In this document: positions 58,140 to 64,000 of the stretch, piece by piece | Numbering within the stretch: position 1 is the stretch's first letter | How the letters are laid out: every line of letters begins with the position of its first letter | Assembly: GCF_008831285.2 (NCBI RefSeq) | Contig: NC_045149.1 | Location: 9,762,417-9,826,416 of the forward strand | DNA: 64,000 bases | Origin: Nymphaea colorata | Taxonomy: Eukaryota; Streptophyta; Magnoliopsida; Nymphaeales; Nymphaeaceae | Direction: 5' to 3' | Position numbers and translations under genes: made by a program | Notes under the pieces: model-generated | What the model was told of the DNA's origin: nothing | What the model saw: the letters and a program-made list of their open reading frames with translations, nothing else | Database searches by the model: none

Positions 58140-59018
58140 ATGACTCTAAAGGATAAAGATTGAATTAGTGAAAAGATTGACTAGGTTGACCAAGACAGTA
58201 TGAAGTAGAGGTATGTAATGATGTTGTAAAACATCACACAAGGTTTTATGCGCATCCATATGTCATTTAAAATAATTTTCGTAGAAAATGGGTATAGGCA
58301 TCTAATTGAGATAATTTTGTGTTACGATGGCCCAATGTCAAGTTATGCTTATATACCTTAGCCAAATGGCTTAGTACAAGCATAGATTCTTTCTTAGGCA
58401 ACTAAGGGTAGGGTTCATCAACTTCTTCTTGATCACTCGTCGATATACCATAAATTACCACTTATAGTACTAACGAGGGGGTTTTCCCACCCAAGGTGTG
58501 GTTTAGTTGTAAGGCTTAGTCTTGTGCTACTGCCAAAGACCAAGCCCGGCAACATGATGACCGGGACAAATAGGTATTAGAAATTTTGAAATATGAGAAA
58601 TCATGCAAAATCTCTAATGCAATGTTGCTTAAAATGATTATTAAAATAAATAAAAGAGCAAACATTGTCTTCAAACAACTCTTAAATTGAGGAGGGTTGT
58701 ATTTGATCCTAGATCTAAGTGAACATAATTGATCCTCCTCAATTAATCTTATATGCAAGAAATCGAATACAATCCCCAAGAAATATGATGAAACGCCAAT
58801 GGGGTTAAGGCCAAAGTAGGGACATGCTTTATCATTGGCAATAGAAGATATTCAACTTATTGAAAAATGCATCAATTATTATCATAGTCAAACAATGACG
58901 GGTCTCATCCAGAAAAATGAGATTTTTATTTGAAAATGAAAGAGAAAGGGACTTGCCCGTCGGTACGAGGATCAACAGTTCCCGGCACCTTTACCGGGGG
59001 TAATCAATCCAAGGGCTA
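58140..59018 (-). other. Tat 5' leader region
   Basis: Untranslated region between the 5' LTR and the extra ORF. It holds GCCGGGAAC and CCCCCGGTAAAGG, a possible small hairpin near 58970-59000. The primer-binding site should lie just below 59019, but I could not assign a tRNA. Confidence 0.4.
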
Positions 59019-59962
59019 TGTTTATTATTGTTGCATTTCATTTTGGCTTAAACATCTTTTCTATATGCAGTGTAGAAGATTATTAGAAGTTTGATGTTTC
59101 AAACTTTTGAAAAGCCTCTTGAACAATTGCTTAAGAATGTGACACAATTTGATGAAAACTAGAGTTGAGAAATCTTTTCAATATCATTTGAAAAACTTGG
59201 GGAATCACTTTGAAGTCATTTTAGTGTTCTCTTAAGACTTTAAGTAACCTTGAGATTTTGCTCTAATTCGGTTACCACCTACTTAGAGCTCCATCTCATC
59301 TTGCTTAAGTCCTTTTAGAGATTTGATTATGCTCATTCTTGATATTGAGTGAAAGTGAATGCATGGATGCATCAATCCTAAGATGAATAGAAGAAAAATG
59401 ACTCATTCCTACCACAACATTCATCTAAGGCATTCCTACCATAACATACATCTAAGATTTTTGTTTTTATAGTTATCGTATATAAGAAAGAAAAGTTTTT
59501 GAAAATCGATTGGGATTATAGACCATCAAGCACGAATCCAATATTGGGTCATTACTTGAGTTGTGGTCTTAATGAAGTCGGTAAATGAAAATGATCTTGG
59601 AGAAGAAAAATGTTCAAAAGAATGCAAAGATGAGACATTTGATTGTAAGAAAAATTAGAGAATGAGAAAGAAAAAGAGATCTTGAAAATCACAAAATCAA
59701 AGATTTAAAAGAAAGAAAGGTATGCATTCGTATATATATATCTACATACGTATAAATACATATATGTAAGTTTATGAACATGAGGTTTGAATTTGAGTAG
59801 AGAAGGAAAATAAAGCTTTTAAAAGAAAAAGAGAAAGAGAGGACGATAGAAATGATGCACATACATGTGTATATACTATCACATATACACATATATGAAA
59901 GATTGTAAAAACTTTATTGATTTGAATAAAGAGAAAGATTTTAGAGGAAAAGAAATGGAGAA

Positions 59963-59964
<2 letters not shown>

Positions 59965-60002
<38 letters not shown>
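59965..60002. repeat. (AT)n microsatellite in 5' LTR
   Basis: AT run, shorter than its partner at 48087. Confidence 0.95.
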
Positions 60003-60003
<1 letters not shown>

Positions 60004-60670
60004 AAATTTGTAAATGAAGGCATTTGACTTGAAAAGAGAAAAAGATTCTAGAGAGAGAAAGTAAGAGATTCATATAGATATATGCATTCATATTGATACA
60101 AAAAAAAATTCAAAAGAGATACATAAACATAGAGAGAGAATGATTTGAGAATCATCATATGTACATATATGTATATAACATGTATATACATGTATGTCTT
60201 CATGATTCTAAAGATAAGTTAAATCATCCAACTTCAAGTTTGATATAGGCCGAAGGGGTGCTTAGACTCATACAAGAGCCTAAGCTAAGTCTCTAAAGCC
60301 ATATTAGAAAGGAATCTTTTGAAAATGTTTTGGAAAACATAATTAGTTATTTCATTAGTTACAAGGGAATATGTTTCTTCCACCGTTGGGTATGAAAGAA
60401 ACTCAAACCACACAATAGGATGCTCACAAGGGTTTTTAATCGGTCGATTAAAAGGAAACTAACGCGAAATGATATGAAAATGCACTTTAACATGTACAAA
60501 TTCGTGAAGGTTATTCCCGGGTTGGACAAGCCCCAACCTCAAAAATTAATCAACATACTAATAAAGAGAGAATCCCAAACCACACTCTCATTCTCACCTT
60601 ACGTTCACATACAAATGGAAAATTAAGCGAGCATGCATTGATAGCATATAGACAATATTCAATGAAGAAA

Positions 60671-60671
<1 letters not shown>

Positions 60672-60708
<37 letters not shown>
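60672..60708. repeat. (AG)n microsatellite in 5' LTR
   Basis: AG run matching 48794-48832. Confidence 0.95.
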
Positions 60709-60709
<1 letters not shown>

Positions 60710-61411
60710 ATGATGGGGGGAGAAAGAGAGAGAACATGAGCATGATGTAAATAGAGATAGAACATGAGGTAACTATGAAATAATATACCATTTCATCTTT
60801 TCATGCTTCCGGTGCACTTGAGCATAGCCTCTTGTCTATAAAATAGAGATAGAGTGTTATCTCTTGTGCCCATGGGGAGATGAAGATGAGAAGAAAATAA
60901 AGAGAACAACAACCAAACTATATTCAAGAAAAAGAAATGACAATAATAACAAGAACGTATTAATGAAGAGAAAGAACAACAACAACAATACTATAATCAA
61001 GAAAAGAAAGAACATGATTTAATCATGGAACGGAGGATCATCTCATCTTCTTATGCTCCCGGTGCACTCGAACATAGCCTCTTGACTCTAAAATAAAGTG
61101 AGAGCTATCTCCTTTGGCCATGGGGAGAGGAAGAAGAGAGGAAAATGAAGAAAGAAAGATGTGAGATATTGATTACATACCTCTAGTGAGAATAGCTTTT
61201 GGAAAAATGAACACCTTAGCTCGAAGATACCTTTGAGTGAAGCTCCAAGATGATGCCTCCAAGAGGGTTGTGGCTTGCTCTAAGTTGGAGAGAAATGAAA
61301 AGAGGAAGAGAGAGAGAGAGAAAGCACAAGCGAAATTCTAAATCTTCAAGTGAGAATACACTAGAGTTTCGCCCAAGGGCCAATCTTGCCCAAGAGGGGG
61401 GAAGTGTGGGG

Positions 61412-61419
61412 TATTTATA
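61412..61419 (-). promoter_or_regulatory. TATA box of the 5' LTR
   Basis: Minus-strand CTATAAATA about 540 bp from the LTR start, downstream of the U3 repeat array. This is the likely promoter of the element. Confidence 0.7.
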
Positions 61420-61464
61420 GAGGATTTTGGAGCTAAAACCCAAAATTTGAATTTTTTTTTTGTA

Positions 61465-61800
61465 AAGGACCAAAATCACCCTCTAAAAGGAGGTCCTTTG
61501 TCAAAAAGGATAGGCAAATGGGTCTTGTTTACAAAAAAGTTCAAAATTGCCCTCTAAAAGGAGGTTCTTTGTCAAAAAAAAGTGGCAAATGGGTCTTGTT
61601 TACCAAAAAAGACCAAAATTACCCTCTAAAAGGAGGTTCTTTGTCAAAAAGAATGGGCAAATGGGTCTTATTTACCAAAAAGACCAAAATTGCCTTCTAC
61701 AAAGAGGTTCTTTGTCAAAAAGGAGGGTCAAATGGGTCTTGTTTACCAAAAAGACCAAAATCTCTCTCTAAAAAGAGGCCTTTTTGTTAAAAGGAAGGGC
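61465..61800 (-). repeat. U3 tandem repeats, 5' LTR
   Basis: About five units of a 66-70 bp repeat (accaaaattaccctctaaaa, then ggaggttctttgtcaaaaag, then gcaaatgggtcttgtttacc). Each unit has a small hairpin, CCTCTAAAAGGAGG. It lies between the LTR start and its TATA box, the place of retrotransposon enhancers. Confidence 0.88.
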
Positions 61801-61956
61801 AAATGGGTATCGAATGCTTGATTTGGAATTGAACTTGGATTTTTTTATCTAATTTGGATTTGGATTGTGGCTTTGGACCAATTTAGATACAAAAATTGGG
61901 TTTTGTGTTTTTAATAAAAGAGGACAATCTTTTTGGAAAATTTTGGGATGATTACA

Positions 61957-63250
61957 CAGCCCAACATGCTTTAGTTTGGCGTCATCTATTTGAAATCCTA
62001 AAAGCTACAAAATGATGCAAAGTGATGTCAATATCCCTGAATTGTCAACAACAGGAACAAAAAAATAGACATGAAAGTATGCACAAATGAAGAGAAATGG
62101 TAGTGGCATATCTCACAAATTTTAAGTGGATTGCATAAACAAATTTAGCAAGCACACCCCAACGAGATTAAAACTAAGAGATGAAGCTGCACAAGTTCTA
62201 ACAATACATGAAGTATTTCAAGGAATCTACCAAGGAACCAAAAAGCAAAGCCTTCAAAATAAAAAAATGAACAAACCCAAGGATTTAAAACTAAACATAA
62301 TACCAACTGCTTGTTTAAGGCTACAACTGGAAACTTAACATATTGAAATCGAGTGGTACTTTGCCTTGGTGGTGATAGAGAAAGAGAATTGTTAGACCTA
62401 TAAGAAAGACTGAGGGCGATGATATGATTCCTAATGTGAGTTGTGCCCTCTTTTCCAATTTATATCAAGAAAATAAAAACATGTTATGATAATGCTTGTA
62501 ATAATATAACATTACATGCATGTGCACAAATAGAAAAATCAATAATAAAACGAGAAGTACCCTTTCTTCTTTTCTATATCTTGACATCTCTATGTTCTTT
62601 TCTTAATGATATATATATATTAATTGTGACTTTCTTAATGACATCTCTTTGTCGTGACTAAGTGAGTGCATCTACGGAACCCCTTTCTGTATTTTATATG
62701 TTCAATCAGCAGAATTTATTTGTATATTACAACTTGACTTTATTAACATGAAATAGATAAAAAGAACCCTCGCACATTCTTTTTAGCTAATTGATATACT
62801 TGTTGAAAATTTAAAGTTCATTGTTAATCTGGCATATAACATGACATAGGAAATGAAAGACATCAGGAATTTTGAGAATACTAGAGGCAGAGAAAAAAAT
62901 TCAACTGACTAGGGAAAATAAGACACAACAAGAAAGACTAGACGACATTAGTAGTTGATTTCAGAAGCTTTATGAACACTAGACAAAGCAAGAGTGGGAG
63001 AGAGATGTAGAGATTTAGATGAAATGGACATCATTATAGAAATTCTCACCAAAAAAATGGAAGAAAGTCAATAGGTGGAATCAAAGGTTCACTACTCCTT
63101 TGCCTCTTCGTAGAAGTTGATTCCTTCGCTTCAAGCTTTTAATAGTGATCAATCAGAAAAAACAGCAGCATAGAAGCACTCTATCACTAGATGAAAACAG
63201 ACGCACATAAAGAGGGAAAAAAGGGATCATAGGCTCTCCCACCTGGAGCT
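61957..63250. other. Non-coding stretch between Tat and copia
   Basis: It should hold the other half of the DNA the Tat element entered, but no CACTA transposase text is recognisable. The LTR of the following copia element may lie here; its ends and primer site were not found. Confidence 0.35.
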
Positions 63251-63255
63251 TCCCT

Positions 63256-64000
63256 TTGCTGGAAAAGATTGTTAACCCATATTTCCTCCATCATTCAGAC
63301 AACCTAGGTGTTGTGTTGGTGTCACAGTCCTTGATTGGCAACAACTACACTACTTGGAGTAGGGCTATGATAATGGATCTATCTGCCAAGAATAAGATCG
63401 CATTTGTGGATGGGTGTCATTTTATTCTTTGGAGAATATGCAATGACATGGTTTTGTCCTGGATTCTCAATTCCATTTCCAAAGACCTAGCTGCAAGTGT
63501 GACTTATTCCACCACGACACATGAGGTATGGCTGATCTCAAAGAGTTTTCTACTCAGTCTACTGCTCCCAGAAAATATCAGATAAAATCTGCTATTTGTT
63601 CTCTAATTCAAGACACAATGTCTGTTGCGACATATTACACTAAATTGAAATCTCTTTGGGATGAACAAATCTCCTATGATGTGTTCCCCGAATGCTCATG
63701 TCGAGCAATGAAGGAGATGTCTAACAAGCAAAGGGAAGATCGAGTGATTCAGTTCCTTATGAGACTGAATGACTCATTTCATGTAATTAGAGGCCAAATC
63801 TTATTGTTGGACCCGCTACCTACAGTTCAGAAGGTCTATTCACTATTGCTGCACAAAGAAAAACAAACGGAAGTAAGAATCCAGCCTGCTATAATAGAAC
63901 ATGTTGGACTATCAACTATAAGTATAAATTTTCATTCCGTTAAAGGGAAAAGTATTAGGAAATCACCATTTTTCTGCAGCTACTATCACACCAAGGCATA
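63256..64000 (+). pseudogene. Ty1/copia gag (partial, runs off window)
   Basis: Starts of copia gag: NPYFLHHSDNLGVVLVSQSL, IGNNYTTWSRAMIMDLSAKN, KIAFVDG, then ICNDMVLSWILNSISKDLAA (the Retrotran_gag_3/UBN2 region). A shift of one base near 63530 moves the frame; the continuation reads DLKEFSTQSTAPRKYQIKSA, YYTKLKSLWDE, FLMRLNDSFHVIRGQILLLD, and reaches the beginning of a zinc knuckle (CSYYHTKA) at the window edge. No in-frame ATG precedes the homology, and part of the text after KIAFVDG seems deleted. The rest of the element, if any, lies beyond 64000. Confidence 0.88.

Larger units (their letters stand above)
47041..61956 (-). mobile_element. Tat-clade Ty3/gypsy retrotransposon with PMD-like ORF
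   Basis: A 15-kb LTR element read on the minus strand: 5' LTR (59019-61956), leader, extra ORF (PMD-like), gag, protease, RT, RNase H, archaeal-type RNase H, integrase, tandem-repeat 3' UTR, polypurine tract and 3' LTR. The second RNase H, the extra ORF before gag and the repeat-rich 3' UTR are Tat/Ogre-group characters. A 5-bp CAGCC occurs right after the high end (61957-61961) and at 47036-47040 before a TG, a candidate target duplication; however, 47041-47074 is not matched in the other LTR, so the low edge is uncertain. All ORFs are broken. One aligned 120-bp stretch of the LTRs shows about nine differences by eye, so the insertion is not recent. Confidence 0.9.
59019..61956 (-). repeat. 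5' LTR of the Tat element
   Basis: High end ATTACA at 61956 (minus-strand start TGTAATCATCCC). The low end is tentatively TGTTTATTATTG at 59019 (minus ...CAATAATAAACA). Matches 47136-49914 along its length. It contains an extra stretch near 60770-60860 that partly repeats neighbouring text (ggtgcacttgagcatagcct). Confidence 0.8.

Noticed and set aside
58914-59018. A specific tRNA primer-binding site for the Tat element
   Set aside because: Candidate TGG-starting sites exist but none could be matched to a tRNA with confidence, and the LTR edge is rearranged.

Overview
The window is nuclear DNA of a flowering plant. It is AT-rich and carries long (AT)n microsatellites, single-exon SAUR auxin-response genes, and plant transposon families: hAT, CACTA, plant LINE, Ty3/gypsy Tat clade and Ty1/copia. 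I see nothing that fixes the species. No bacterial-type operons, CRISPR arrays or complete RNA genes were found.

Host genes. Only the SAUR genes look like functional host genes. Three intact paralogues lie at 1872-2156 (+), 12313-12588 (+) and 33374-33670 (-), each with a TATA box about 80-130 bp upstream of the ATG. Around the first gene are traces of further local duplication. A second copy of its 3' flank lies at 2759-3010 with no gene attached. A second copy of its promoter lies near 5470-5560, in front of an ORF (5734-5976) that starts like a SAUR and then diverges. This is a tandem SAUR cluster stretched and eroded by transposons.

Layout. 1-6 kb: small hAT elements with clear 8-bp target duplications, and SAUR 1. 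6-18 kb: mostly non-coding, with a CACTA-like terminal region, a MITE, an unidentified gene remnant and SAUR 3. 18.7-19.9 kb: a 1.13-kb non-autonomous hAT element with an exact 8-bp target duplication and a GC-rich core. 20.2-24.4 kb: a dead LINE with endonuclease, reverse transcriptase and zinc-knuckle regions. 24.4-33 kb: a CACTA transposase scrap and other repeats. 33.4 kb: SAUR 4. 34-40 kb: MITE nests, a miRNA-precursor-like foldback and microsatellites. 40-47 kb: a broken CACTA element on the minus strand with TNP1 and TNP2 remnants. 47-62 kb: a 15-kb minus-strand Tat-clade Ty3/gypsy retrotransposon. 63.2 kb to the end: the start of a Ty1/copia gag.

The most notable element is the Tat retrotransposon. 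Read on the minus strand it runs 5' LTR, an extra ORF related to the plant mobile domain (PMD) family, gag, protease, reverse transcriptase, RNase H, a second (archaeal-type) RNase H, integrase, a 3' UTR with tandem repeats, a polypurine tract and the 3' LTR. Its U3 carries an array of about 68-bp repeats upstream of the LTR TATA box. The extra ORF stays in one frame over about 395 codons, broken only by four stops, whereas gag-pol has several frameshifts. The low-coordinate LTR edge carries a 24-bp perfect inverted repeat that ordinary integration does not explain.
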